This document shows positions 32,301 to 47,300 of a DNA stretch of 64,000 nucleotides, one piece after another. Positions within the stretch are counted from its first letter, which is position 1, and each line of letters begins with the position of its first letter. Below the pieces are notes generated by a model, which worked only from the letters and a program-made list of their open reading frames with translations, did no database searches and was not told the DNA's origin. The DNA comes from Planctomycetaceae bacterium (GTDB lineage: Bacteria > Planctomycetota > Planctomycetia > Pirellulales > Pirellulaceae), in the NCBI GenBank assembly GCA_020638995.1, contig JACKHM010000003.1, positions 1,240,001-1,304,000 of the forward strand, read 5' to 3'. The position numbers and the translations under genes were made by a program.

Positions 32301-35300
32301 TGCGAGCATCATTGTTCCAATCAACGACGCGTGGAAAAACACCCAAACTCCCTGCGGCTGGAACTGCGAGATCGGCGCCATCGACTTGGAGATAAACGAC
32401 CTCTCCAAACTCCGGTTGTGCCGCACTACCCTCATTTAGATACAAGCGGACCTTCCCGTAGCTACCGATGGTTTCACCCACGAGCAAGTCTTTAAGACCA
32501 TCGTTGTTCCAATCGACGAGCACGGGAACAGAGTTTGCTAGTGCCTGAATATCTATCCCTTCTGCCTGTAAAAAAACTGCGTCGTTGAACTTCAACGCCC
32601 AGCGGCTCTGCGGCTCGTCACTCGCTCCAATGGCCCCCGGGTAGACTTGGTCCCAAGTTGAGGGCATGATCTCTCTGAGCGAGTAAGCTCCCGGATCCAG
32701 GCCTGCAAATTGGTACGCACCGCTCTCGTCTGCAACCACCGAAGGCTCACCTTCATCGAGGAAGCCGTTCTCGTTAAGATCGATGAACACCGTCCATCCA
32801 GGTAAAACCGGCTCGATATTGTCCTGGTTTCCGTCTTGGTTGGCGTCGTACCACAGTGTTCCGCGAATCTCGCCCGGTTCGTAGAGACCAGCGTCCCAAC
32901 CGACGTGTTCCCCTGGGGTCACTGAGAAAGAGTCCGTTTGACCTGTCTCGGGATCAACGTCGCTGTCACGGGAGTTGTCGAGGGACTGATTCTGAGGGCT
33001 GAAGCGATAGCCCGCGGGCGACGTAAACACGAGGTAGTACTGCAAGGTCGTGTTCAAGTCATCGAAGCGATAGTAGCCGGCCGCATCAGTCATGTCGCTG
33101 CCTATTGCCGTACCGTCGCTCTGAAAAAGTTCAACTGTGATGTTGGCAATTCCATGCTCTCCAGCGTCCTGAAGGCCATCGGCATCGATGTCCAACCAAA
33201 CGCGATCGCCGACTGACGCGGTTCCGGCTGGGGTCACCGTTTGGGCATCTGGCGTCAACGGAGTAAGCTCGATATGGCCGACGTTGTCGTGAGCCACGCT
33301 GTAGAAAGCGTAAGATCGCGCAAACTCGCCAGCGAACGTGGCGCTGGTCGCCGTGGTCTCACTCAGCCAGCGCTGATAGGGACCACCATCCACCGACACA
33401 AAAATGTCGTACGATCGGACGCCCGACCCATCGGAGTCGTCCGTCCCGGCCCAACTAACTTGGAACACCTTTTCCGCGACCTGATTCGGCAGGAGATCGA
33501 CGGCACTGGTTGGCAGCCCGGCGTCAATGGTGTTCGTGACCAACGGAGTGTCAATTGGTTCGTTCCAGTCAAACACGATCGTAGCTACGTTCGTGATTTG
33601 CGTGGCCGTCTCCAAATCAATTTTCGGGTAAACCGAGTATTGGACGTACCCTTCTCCATCGTGAACATCGGGGTTGTTGGGTGGTAAGAATCCGGCCAGC
33701 GGATCGTCGGTTAACTCGCCCGTGGCGGGATCGATTCCAGTAAAGGACCATTGCGCCAAACCTGTGTCCGAATTGAATTCACCCACAATGTCGACAAACA
33801 GATTGTTACCCTCCGGGCGGAGATCGATTCGAGTTTCGAAGTAGGTGAGACCGGGCGGTACTTCGATGACATGATCGTCGAATTGCATGTTGCCAAGCTG
33901 GAAAGTGCTCCAGTCATCATCGCTGTCCAACTGGTCGGTGATTGTTACCAGGACGGCCGACGCGGTTGCCTTGGCATCATTTTCGAACCGCACAGTATAG
34001 GCCAAGACCGTATTCGGTTTGATAAAGCCAAACACGTCATAACCTTCCGGCCCCAATTTGTCGTTCGGATCGTGCGACCCACCACCGCCACCACCACCAC
34101 AGCTATCAGGAGGGTTAGGCCCTTTACAGGGATCACAGTCGGCAGGCGGGTTGGGGCCATCGCACGGATCGCATGGCTGTTTGAGGCAGCCCAAGTAGCG
34201 AAATAAATAGACTCGCGCAAGATGTGCGTTTGTGTTGTACTCTTCCGTCTGTCGTTCGAACTCTTGTATCTCGCGAATGATCTCTGCCGCCAGGTTGGCC
34301 ATATTCGTGGTGTACTCCTGGTAGGCGCTGTAAATGCTCTGAACAATGTTGATCAAATTGAAAAGTATATTCGCCTTTTGCCAGAAGGCGGTCCACGGCA
34401 CGCTATTAGGACCACCGTTCGATAGCGAACCTTGATATACCGCTCGTTCAAGATCCCCCTTCAATTGTGCTATATTCCCAGCGTGGGTCGCCGCCGACCC
34501 GGCTGCTCTCTGGGATTGTTCAAGTATGGTTTCCGGTGTATTTGCGGCAGCGATTCCCGTGTAATTGGCGGAGTAATCGATGGCGGCAGAAGCCACCGCC
34601 GTAAGGACGCTGGTAGCGAGACTGGACACTAAGGCGGCATGCGTCGAACCACCTAGAAAGGCGGCATAGCCGTACAAGCTCGATTGAACGAGTGCGATCC
34701 CCTCCAATGTCCCTGCCAAGTTTCCGACGGCTAAGGCGATGGCAGATAACGCCGCGACTTCTCGTGCCGCCCACTCTCCACCCGCGCCGATGATGATCTG
34801 ACCCGTTGCCTCCAGCTTGTCATACGATGCATCTTGAAAGTCAACTTTCAGGGATAGGTCTTTCCATTTTCCCTGGCACAAACCAGTGTGGCATTGACCT
34901 GAAGGAGGATCGGGCTTTTCGGTGTGCTCGTCACTCTTGGGTGGGTAAAGATACTTGTAGATGGAGTTAAACCAAGTGAGAAGACCAGAGGCTTCAACGG
35001 AGACATTGGCTGCATCTACCAACGTAGTGGCATCCGAAAGCGTCGTCGGACTGCCAACAGCTATCGTGGAAGCTGCGGCGACTACTTCAGCACCAGCACC
35101 GGACAATATGATGGGTTCGATAATGACAGTACCCAGATCGAATCCCGCAACGGTGATGACCGTGTCTGCGACAGTTGCCGGAACAAACCCAGGTGTATAG
35201 ATGGTGAACGTGGTGAGTGTTCCCCCTTCTACTTCGACACGAAAACGGCCCTCTTGGTTGGACGACGCTGTACCTAGCACTAATCCTTCTGAATCGGTCG

Positions 35301-38300
35301 CAACGATCACACTCTCCACGGGTGGTGTCCCGTTGAGACTTGCTATCCGGCCCGAGGCGTAAACAGATGCGACATCGAGTCTGACGTCGATGGTCAAGTC
35401 CTCGGTGACTATTACGTCTTGACGAACTATGCGACTGTAACCGGTTGCGTTTATCGAAAGAGTGTATATGCCGGGTTCAAGTGGAGAGATTGAATAGGAT
35501 CCATCAGCTCGTGTCGTGGTTTCACGAATAGTGCCTGAGTCCTGCGACCGAACTTGAATCCCTGCACTTTTCACGAGCAGTCCGGCCATACCGGTCACAT
35601 TTCCCGCTAGATGATATCCCCTCGCTAGTACAATCGTGCAAGTTGCCAACTCGCCCGCGACTACGTTAAGAGATCCAATTCCACTGTATGTTCCGTCGAC
35701 AGTTACATGGACGGAATAGACTCCTGGTTGGAGTCCATCGACAATTGTCTCGTTTGTCTGCAGATCTCGCTCGAGACGCACGACGCCGCCATTGTCATTG
35801 GTAACCTCGATGATTGCCCTCTCGTAGTCTACTTCTTCCGGCCCATCTAGCCTTATACGGGCTGACTCAGAACCGCCCGACAAATCTTGCGTGCCGCTTT
35901 CGCCGAGTTCGACGCGTACATCTTTGACAATCGGAAAAACTGCACCTGGGACGACCGCATGCAAGTCAAAAACACCTGCGCGGATGAGTCGCAATATGTA
36001 GTGACCTTGATCGTCGATGGGAGCATTCGCTGCGGGAAAACCATCAGCGTAGAGAACCACCGTGCCACTCGTCGCCCGTGAACCATCACCGTATCGGACA
36101 TCACCCTCAACGCTCCCGGTACCAGCCACTTCGAGATCGATGGTCAAAGTTGCACCGTCAATTTCTGAAATGGCGACTTCGCTGCGAGTGTCAACTCCTC
36201 CAAACGGCAGCGTCACGTAGTATTTGCCGAAATTCAGACCGGAGAATGTGTAATGCCCATTTGAATCGGTGGACGTGGAAACAATATTGCCGCCAGAATC
36301 GATTAGATTTACGAGCGTATAGGCCAAATTGCTATTGCTAAGAGCGTCGTAAACGACTCCATCCAAGGTTGCACCAGTAACTACGCTTATATCCACGTTG
36401 GTCGCTGATTCACCTGCCGCAACGCTGACGGTTGCCTCCGATGCAATTGACTTCCCTGTCGGGCCGACAATTTTTAACACGTAGGTACCTGCAATAATAT
36501 CTGCAATGCGGTAATGGCCCTCAGGCGTCACTTCGGAACTTGCCACAACGATGTCATCAAGGAATGCTCCGACGCGTACCTCGCTGAACTTCAGGGCAAC
36601 GCCATCTAGCAGAATCGACCCTTCGATGTACGACGCAGATTTGAGGCCAATGACACCCAAATTTGTATTCACAAATCCGTCGACGGGCAGATCGTATAGT
36701 GTCGCCGGCGCACAACCCTCCGCACTAATCATCACATTATAGACACCCTCACTAAGACCCTCAAAAAGGAACGCACCATCATCGATCTGCGCCACAAATG
36801 AAGACTGAGGATTGGTGTCTGCACGCTGAGCAATTGCATACAGCGTCTCCGACGTCCCACATCCCTGCAGTGTTCCGCCAATTGTACTCTCAGCCACCAT
36901 GACAATGTTCACAGGCGAAACGCTATTGTTGATATCGACTTCGCGAACCCAAGTACGAGCCGCCCCTGGGGCATTTACTACGAAGGTAACTTTACCGGAG
37001 GGGATTCCGGACAATCGATAATGACCTTGAAGATTGGTATCGGTCGCTCCGATGCGACTATCTCCGAGATAAGCGATAACCGTCGCGCCCGCGATACCTA
37101 CGCCCGTTATGCTATCAGTAACAGTTCCATAAACGTCGTTTCCACTCGCCACTTCCAATGTCAATCCGGCGATGTGTTGCCCCGCAGCAACACTAATCGC
37201 TTCCCAATCTGGTTCAAGCGGTATGACTCCAAACGCCTCCAAGAAATAATTGCCTGCGACTACATCTTGGAAGAAAAACGCGCCGTCATTGAGTGTTACC
37301 GTAGATTCGAACAGGTCTCGGTTAATGCCACGGAGGGCGACGTTGATGCCACCCAAAGTGGCATATGGCTCTTGGACTCTCAAATAACCAGCCACGGAAG
37401 TGCCGATTGCCGCTCTCGCTCTGGTGACCTCCAATTGGACAAGCGCTGAGACGTCCCGTGAGTCGCCAAGAACGCTTGGAATGAGCGAGGAATTTCGGGC
37501 CAGCATCGTAAGGTAATCGCCATTGGTTGAACCTGTCTGTGTTTCCAATTGGCGGACAAGGCGCTGAAGCTCATCGTCTGAGTCCTCACCAAAGTCCAAC
37601 TCGCTTTGCAGTGCCTCCCAGTCATACGGCGCCTCGAGGTCTTTGTACTCCCGATCGACGTAGAACTGAAAATCGCCGAGGTTGGGGTCCGCAACGCTGA
37701 AGAACGTCATCGTCTCTCGCTGGCCGGGGCGGAGAATTCCGGGGGGGCCGCCGTGGGTGTTCGTTCCGAGGAAGGTATAGCCCGTTCCAGCAGACTGGTC
37801 GTCGCCGGGCGAGAACCCGAATGCCTGGCTACCGCCAACCGTGAGTAACGGAGCCAACGCGTCATTTAATCCATCGTTGCCCCAGGTGACCGTGAACTGG
37901 AATTCCCGGCCCCAGCGAACAAGCGAAGGCACATTGATCTCCGGCCGATTCGTTCCGCCGCCGCCTTCGACGACCTCGAGGGCCTGGTCGACGGTTATTT
38001 CGGCTCCATCACCGTTGTGAACGACGACATCGTAAGTTCCAGGTGCAGTCTTAGTCAGATCAAACGTCGCATAGAGTTTCGTGCCATCCACGAAGTAGTA
38101 CTCTGACGCGTTCAGCTGGAAGCCCGCGCCGTCGTTAATCTGTGCCGTGACAGAACGATCAAATCCGGCGCCGTTTATCTCAATCGTCAAGTTGCCCGCG
38201 GTTCCACCACGGCCATAGCTCGTATCGTAGACCGCGAAGTCAGCCAAGTACGCTTCAATTGAAAAGTCGGTCGAACTTTCCGGCAGATGATCGCCGTAGA

Positions 38301-41300
38301 CCAGCACATAGTAAGTACCGCCCTGCGTCGTTGGAATCACCGCGAGCTGACCGGTGCCCGTTCGGTCTTTGGCAGTGACATCGTAAAGGCTTCGCGTTGG
38401 CGGTTCACCGTAGCGAATGTACAACTCGCTAGTTGCTTCCGCCGAGGCGACGTTGAGGTTAAGGACGAGATTGCCGTCGGCTACCACATCGGGAATCTCG
38501 AAATAGCGTCGCTCGCCTGCGTTGATCTGGCCGGTGACTGGCCCACCGCCCGTCGATAGCTCGTGATAACTGACGGTAACTTTTTCGACGGATGCCGCGG
38601 CGTTGTTTGTTTCGTCTTGAGCGGACTCGCGCACCTGATCGAGAATGTCCGTGCGTACGATCAAGTAGTACTCACCTGGCAAAACAGCGGGGACAGTCGC
38701 CGTCACTGCTTGGTCGTAGTGTTCGCCATGAGCGAGGTCGCCTTTGTGGTAAACGCGGGCGATGCGCGCATCGTCGACATCCCAACTTGCGTCCGCGGAG
38801 AGATACAACGTGTCGTACCAAGCTCCCATCGCATCGAGAGTGCCATTGTTGGTTACGTCGTATTCCCAAAGAGCTGGTTCGCCGGCAATCACAGTTGAGG
38901 GTGGCGCGACGCGAGTAGGAACCAAGTCCGCCGGAGGCGTTAAGTTGATCTGTAGCGTGGGTGATGCTAATCGGAAGTTGTTGCCTTCCGCACCGCGCTC
39001 GCCGACACGATTTGTGCTGTCCGTAAAAACAAACACGTAGTAGGGGCCCGACAGACCAACCGGCAGACGCACGTCCAGACTGCCCGTGTATGTCGCATCT
39101 GGCTGTAGTATCCCCGTATGAAGCACGGAACCAAGATGCAGATCAGTCGTTGGATCCAAGTAGGCATCGCGCGATAGATAGACGCTGTCGTACCATCCGG
39201 CCTCTTTTGAATTAGCTGGAGTGCCACCTGAATTCACGCTGGTCCACTCGATGTGAAAGTCCTGGCCAGACCAAGCGGATATCGGTGCGTTTATCTCAGC
39301 CACTTCCAAGTCCGCGGGTGGCGCGAGACTCACTTCAATGTTTAAAACAGAGGTGTTGTTGCTCTCGGCTTGGAACTCAAACACGTCATTCCTAGTGCTC
39401 GAGTCTGTTTTGACAATGACGTAGTACGCTCCCATCGTTCCTGCCGGAATGGTGATTCCGCGAGATTGTGTGTAGCTGCCATTCGGTGGAAGTTGGCCGT
39501 TGTGTGGAAACGTCCCTATTAGCACGTCGGACGCGTCAAGGACGCTGTCGTTGGACAAGTAGACGCTATCCGACCAGGTGCTTCCAGGCGTTGCGTCGAC
39601 GCCGGTGTTAGTTACTGTCCAGCCAATCGCGACTGGTTCGCCTGCGACAGCGCTGGTTGGACCGTTCACCGCGGCGACCGTCAGGTCCGCATGTTGTCCG
39701 ATGACCGAGAGAGCAGCCGGCGCAGCAGTTACATTGTTCTCGTCCAGTTGGTTCTCGAACACCTGGCGCCGTGCGTCGGCAGCAACATACACATAGTATG
39801 GTCCTTCAATATCTTGACGGACTCGAAACTGTGCACTCGCGTCGTAGGACTCGCCAGCCATAAGCTTGCCCACATGCGCGGACGTCCCGAGTTCGATGTC
39901 GCTGGCGGGGTCAAACGTCGTGTCTTTTGAGAGGTAAACGCCGTCGCTCCAGTTGGACTCCGCAGTGGATTGCGGCCCCTGGTTTTTCACACTCCAGTTC
40001 ACTGTGACCAGGGTGCCGGCCGATGCGTTGATCGGAGCCTGGACACGGCTGACGATAAGGTCAGCGGGAGTAAGATGAATCTCGATTGGTTGCGGCACGA
40101 GGAACGCGTTGTTGGATTCTTCGAGCTTTTCGGGTACGGAGTTCGAGTGATCCACGTCGACAAAGATGTGAAATACGCCCTCGACACGATCGGGAATTCG
40201 AACGTACGCCGGCATCATTTGCGGTTTATAGGTTTGGTCGATGCCGACGGATGCGGCGTGATTCAGTACTCCAATCAATCGATCGTTGGTTGGGTCAAAC
40301 TGATCGTCGTCCGACAAATAAATCGCGTCCTGCCAGGGTCCAGTCGCATCTTCACGTCCACGGTTGATGGCGGTGTAGTCGATCGCAATGAACTCACCTG
40401 CCTGGCCCGCAACTGGTATGGTGGCTGACACAACTTGAAGATCTGCTGCGAGATCTTCGATTTCGATCATTCGTATGGCGATGTTGTTTTGCTCGGAGCC
40501 CTTTTCGTACAACGTGCTGCCAGAGTCAGTCGCCAGAATGATGTGATAGGTTCCTTCGATGCCGTCCGGCAAGCGAATCGAGACGGGCGACGCGACTGGC
40601 GAATAGGTTCCATTGGGAGCCAAAACAGCCTGCCGCGTTAGAGTGACAAGAGGGTTACCGTCCTCTGGACCTAAGATGTCGTCTTTGGAGAGGTATACCG
40701 CGTCCTGCCAGTTCGGGAAGGCACTGCCGCTTCCCACGTTCTCGATTTGCCACTCCAATTCGATGCTGTGATCCGCGATTGCCGTGGTGGGAGCCGAGAA
40801 GCTGGCGACGCGCAGATCTGGCTGATGGTCGACAATTTCAATCGCGGTTCCAATGGCCTGCAGATTGTTTTCCTCGGCGTCTAACTCAAACAATTCCTTG
40901 CGTGAATCAACTGCCAGAAACAGATAGAACGTCCCCTCCATGTGTTGGGGCAGCGGAACAAGTTCCGACCGGCTGTAAGTCCCTTGCGAAGCGAGGACTC
41001 CGGTGTGCGAAAACTCCTTTAATACGCGGGCTTTCCGCAGATCAAAGGTTGCACTATCGGATAAGTAGATTGCATCGGTCCACGTGCCGGCGGCAGTAGG
41101 ATCGCCGCCACTGTTGACCACCGTCCAATCGATCGTGATTGCTTGGCCTGCGACACCGGCAGCGGGTGCTTCCGCACTGGTGACTTGTAAGTCCGATGCG
41201 ACACGGCTGATCGTGACGGTCGAAGAAGACACAAGCAGGTTGTTCGTTTCATCGCTCTCGGCAACCGTTGCTGTGTTGTCGGTTTTGAGAATTAGGTGGT

Positions 41301-44300
41301 ATGTACCCGTGCTGAGATTTCCAGGCAGTGTGAAAGTAGTTGACGCTGAGTAGTTGGTGCCAGCGTTTAACGTACCGTTGTGAGGCACCGTGCCGAGAGG
41401 TATGTCTTCCGAGTCGAGGACGCCATCGGTCGAAAGATAGATTCTGTCAGACCAGTTGTTCGTACGAGTTTGTCCTTCGCCGGCGTTTTTGACACTCCAG
41501 CCGATGTTAAGCGGCTGTCCGACAGTCGCATTTTCCGGAATCGTAAGCGAAATGGGTGCAAGGTCAGGAACTGTGTACGCAATTTGGACCTCGGCAACAC
41601 CGTAGTCACGGTTAATGACGCTCTGACCGAACGCCGAACCAGCACCAAAGTGGGTGTCGGGAATGACCACTAGGTAGTACGTACCTGGTTCCCACGCGGG
41701 CACGCGATTCTCTGCGGTCCCCGTGGATGTGTAGCTTTCTCCAGGCGCCAGCGGCAGGCCGTGCCAGTAGGTGTGCGAACCGAGCCAGTAGTCTTGATCT
41801 TCCTGATACACTTGGTCACGCGACAATGCCAAGGCGTCATCCCAGCCTGTGCCGCTGGACCATCCGTAATCGATCGTGGTCCCCCCGGTGTTTGTGATGG
41901 TCCATGTAAATGTCGGTCGCACTCCAGGTTCGAGAGTGCCGCCGACTTGGATCGACGTTACGGTCAAGAAAGCTGGCGGCGGTGTAACGACATCAATCGC
42001 GTTATCAGAAGTCGCTGCGTTGTTACCTTCGCGATCAAACTCCTGCACTACATTGTCGATGTCTGTCGCAGCAATCAGAAAGTAGGTGCCGCGCGGTGTG
42101 CTTTCCGGTACGTGCACGTCGATTGACTGCACATACGACTCACCCGCCGCGAGGAAATCGAGGTTTTTCAGCTTGGTCAACTTGACGTCTGAATCGTCAA
42201 GCGTCGCGTCCGACGAAAGATACAGGGCATCGAACCACGAGCCCGCTGTCGTTGCACCGCTGCCCGAGTTCTGGACGGTCCAGGAGACCTTCACCAATTC
42301 ACCTGCGGCGAGCGTGGATGGCGCAGTCAACTCGCTGACGCGCAAGTCGGGATAAGGCCGCTCGGTAATTAGCAGCGGCGGCTGTAGAACTGTGGTGTTG
42401 TTCGTGTTATCGATTTCATCAAGCACGGCCAGACCGTCTGCCTTAACCACGACCCAACGCTCACCACGTGCCTCGGCCGGTACCGTCACCGTCGCAACCC
42501 GTGTGTAGGACTCACCCGGAGGGAGCAGCTGATCAAATTCAAGTTGTGCTAATTCAACGCCATCGTTCCCTCCGTCGTCCGACGAGAAATACACTCGATC
42601 CGTCCAGCCGCCAGCTGCCGCGCCTTGGCCAACATTGGTAACAGTCCATTGAATCTCAATTTGCTGGCCGGGCACGCACTCTAGTGGATAATCGCCAAAG
42701 GTCACACGCAGGTCTGGAAGCTGTTGGACAAAATCGAATTCATATTCTTCGAGAAGCGGGTTGCCCGCCAAGTCAGCGAGCGTGGGTTCAACGACCACGT
42801 GATATGTTCCGTCTGATTCCGTTCCCGCGATGCTGATTCGGAAACGATTTCCATCAAGCGGATCGACTTGCGTTGCCATGACGCTTCCGGTGGGACCGGT
42901 CACCGTCAATGCGTCTCGGTCAAAACTAGTTGGGTCGATGGATTCACTGAAGGTTATCTCGAAGCTGCGTACTGCTGCGTTCTGAACATTTGCCAAAGAG
43001 TTTCCGACCACGCGCGGCGGCGTATGGTCGATCGTCAGTGATGCCTGATATTGATCGGTGGGCTCTTGTTTTAGACCATCTTCGTCTTGATCCATCCAGT
43101 TTTGCGCGAAATCTTGAATGTTCGGACCAATTGTGAAATGGTACGCACCCTCCTCGGACTGTGCGGAAAAATGTACGCGATACTTATCGGCACCCAATTG
43201 CTCCACTTGACTCGCCACGATCGGACCGGTGGGACCAGCGATCGTAACGTCGGACGCGTCAAAAGACGCAGCATCGATCGCCTCGTTGAAGGTGATATCG
43301 ACAGACGTCAATGGTCCTTGCACCGGAAGCGACGGCGAGTGTGAAGTGCCGCGCGGGCCCATGACATCGATGATCGTGAACGTCGCGTCGTAGCGATCCT
43401 CGACCGCTTCGCCAAGGATACCGTCCCAGTCCTGATCCATCTCTTGTCCGCCGACATTTTGGATCTGAGGGCCGACGAAGACGTGATAGTCGCCGTAACC
43501 TGATTGTTGTGGGAATCTAATTCGATACGTGTTTCCGCTCACGTGTTCCGGTGCCCCGGTGATCGCGATGGCCCCACTCGGTCCTTGAATCTCGATGTCG
43601 CTCGCCGTAAACGTACTTGCTTCGATGGCTTCGTTGAACGTCAACTTGATTTCCGTGATCGGCTCCGTCACTTGTCCGGCTGGCGAGTGGCCCACCACTC
43701 GCGGACCCGCCGAAAGATCGAATGTTGCGGAATACCGATCTTCAACCGATTCACCTGGCTCCCCATCCGCATCCTGGTCTATCGCTATGCCAGCCAAGTC
43801 TTGAATAGCAGGCGACAACACCAATTCGTATCGACCAAGACTCGACTGTGACGCAAAAACCAGCTCCAACGTGTTGGCATCCAACCAACTTGAACTGGTC
43901 AATGCTATTGGGCCATTAGGTCCGACGAAGCTCACGACATCGTCCACAATGGCGAAGCTGTCTTGGTCCATCGCCTCGCTAAAGTCGAGTTGCAATCTGT
44001 CGACTGGACCTTGTGTAGCGCCGCTGGGCAGCTGCGCAACAATTCGTGGCGGTGCATCGATCTGGAAGTTGGCTCTGTATCGATCATCCGAGGGTTCGCC
44101 GGGAACCAAGTCACGATCCTGGTCGAGGCCGTTGCCAACAAGATCGAGAATCTGAGCACCGATTGTGAGTTGATAGATGCCGGGTGCCGTCTGTGGTGAA
44201 ATGCTAATCTCGAGAGTCTGGGCATCCAGCCAGCTGTACTCGTCGACAGTAACTGATCCCGCTGGGCCGCTAAAGCTGAGCACATCGCTGACCGGATCAA

Positions 44301-47300
44301 AACTGCTCTCATCCATCGGTTCGCTGAAAGTCAGAGTCACAGTCGAGAACGTACCGATGATGACATCTGTGGGAGAGTGGGAAACGACGCGGGGTCCTTC
44401 ATCGACGATGCGGAATGAAGCCACATACTCGTCGTCAGGTGTTTCGCCCTGGATGTCGTCATGGTCTTGATTCAAAAGCATGCCTTCGGTGCTTTCGATC
44501 GAAGTGCCAATCACCAACTCGTAATCGCCAAGCGCCGCTTGTGGTGCAAAGGATAGCTCTATTGTCTTTGCGTCCAACCACTGATAACCGGTAGCCACAA
44601 TGTCTCCGTCAGGACCGGAGAAACTAAGAATGTCATCCAGCGAGAAGCTATCTGGACTTACCGGAAGGCTGAATGAGATTCGAAGGAAGTCGACCGGAGC
44701 GAGAGCTGGCCCTTCCGGAACTTGATGTACGACGCGTAGCACATCGTCGCTAATGTAACGAGCCAAGGCGATATCGAGGCCATCGAACCGCTGTTGTGAA
44801 AGTCCAACGGCAACGATATTTCCAAAACTGTCCGTTGCAATTCCTTGCGCCAAATCGGGACCGTGCCCAAAGTCCGTGACGACCTTTCCATCGTTCCCAA
44901 AGCTGAGGTCGAGATTGCCTGCTGTATCATATCGCGCCAGCGCGAAATCCCGCTGCTCAGAGGAATATCCGTAGGACAACCTATAGGGATTGTCGAGCCA
45001 TTGACTCGTCGTCACGGAACCTGTCGCACCAGCAACCACGATTCTCCCCACATCGTCGACAAGTACGTCGTAGGCATCGCCTGGACCTTGCCCGAAATCG
45101 GTGATCACCTTGCCGCTCGATCCAAAGTCGCTATCGAGCGTCCCATCGACGTTGAATCGCGCAATCGCAAATCCTTGACTTTCTGAACTGCCCGCCGCCA
45201 CGATCTTTCCGCTCTCGTCCACGACGAGACTTCGACCGAAGTCTTCGCCGGATTCAAAGTCTGCGAAAGCTACGCCTTGATCGCCAAACGTGATGTCTGG
45301 ACTACCGTCCGAGTTGAAGCGAGCCACGAAGAAGTCTCGACCCGTGTCTTCTCCATCACGCGTGCCGACGCTTCCAACGACAAGGATTTGTCCTTCGCTG
45401 TCCAGCGCAATGTCATAGGCATAGTCTTCGAGTGAACCCAGATCCAATAGCAACGAACCGCTTTCGCCGAAACTATCGTCAAGAGTTCCGTCAGGAGTGA
45501 GCCGCATAATCGCTACGTCATACCCGGTCGTGGCTTGGTGGGAGGTGCCAACCACAACAATCCTTCCAGCGGCGTCTACGACCGCTCCCGCGGCGCTCTC
45601 GCGGTCGCCACCAAGATCTACCAAAGTGGTACCAGCGACACCAAACGTCGCGTCCAGACTTCCGTTCTTCGCGAGCTGACGCACGGCAAAGTGCATGTTG
45701 CCGCCAAACGAAAGCAAGGAGCCTGCAACGACAATTCGTCCATCGGACTGGAGAGTGACGGCCCCACCGTGACTGGAATAGCCACCAAAATCCACCACGA
45801 CATTGCCTTGTTCGCCAAACGTCTCGTCGAACGCACCACTCGGAGTAAACCGAGTGATGGTGACCGCCGTGCCGTAGCTGCCGCCATAGTAGTTGTAATT
45901 GGATCCCACCGTTCCCAAGACGATGAGCGATCCGTCCGACGGATCTACCGCAATATCCTGGCCAACATCGTTCGTCCCAAGAAAGTCCACATTCTCAATC
46001 ACCACTCCACCGGCGCCAAAAGAAGAGTCCAGTGAGCCATTGGGTTCATAGCGGACCAAGGCAACGTCGTCTCCTGTGATAGGCCGGCTCACAGAACCTC
46101 CGACAACCAACTTGCCGGTGCCGTCGATTGCGAGACCGTAGCCAGCGTTGTAGCTGCCAACACCAACACTCGTCGTAACCAACCCATCCGAGTCGAATGT
46201 GGTATCCAAGCTTCCATCACCGTTGTACCGGACAATCGCAAAACTCGAGCCGGAATCGCTTTGATATGAATCACCCGCGACAACAATCTTGCCATCCCCA
46301 TCGATCACGAGTCCATAACCGTAGTCATATGCACTCCCGTCACCAGCCCCGAAGTCCGTTGTTACCAGCCCATCCGTGTCGAAGGTCATGTCCAGGCTGC
46401 CGTCGGCGTTGTACCGCGCCACAGCAAAATCCGCTGCTCCGCTCTGATAGGAATCACCGGAGACGATGATTTTGCCGTCTTGATCAAAAGCCACACGGCG
46501 TCCATAGTCACTCGCGTAGGCGACACCCGCTCCAAAGTCGGTGGTTACCAGGCCGTCTGTGCCGAACGCCATGTCCAAGCTGCCATCGCCGTTGTAGCGT
46601 GCCAGCGCGAAGTCTGCGTTACCGCTGGAGTACGAGTAGCCCGCGACGACGACCTTTCCGTCCGGGGCAATTGCGACACTGTTCCCGTAATCCGTGGAGG
46701 ATCCGAAGTTGGTAAGAGTCCAGCCGTCTGTGCCGAACGTCATGTCCAAGCTGCCATCACTGTTGTAACGTGCCAGCGCGAAATCGTATTCCGCACTATC
46801 ATTCTGAGCGTACCCCGCGACCACGACTTTTCCGTCGCTATCAATCACAAGATCCAGCGCTCCGTCGTCGGCACTGGATCCCAGATCCGATGTAACTAGG
46901 CCGGCGTCCCCGAACGTCGTATCCAGACTGCCGTCGCTGTTGTAACGCGTCAAAGCAAAATCACTCTGCGCGCTATTGAGATACGAATAGCCTGCTAAAA
47001 CGATACTGCCGTCATTTTGTAGAGCAATTGAGGTCCACGAAATGGCGCCGGAGTCAAATTCGAGATCCACCCTGCCGCCATTTCCAAAACTCGCGTCAAT
47101 CGTGCCGTCGTGATTGCGACGAACGAGTGTGCTGTAGGACGCATAATCTTCGTACTCATAGGTTGAGTAGTCATAGCTAGTTGTTAATGACAGTATCTTG
47201 TTGTCGGGTTGCACCAAGATGAGAGCGTAGTCGTCAGAACCTACTCCGACAAAGTCGGTGGTTACTTTGCCTCCGTCTCCGAAGCTGTGATCTAGGTCGC

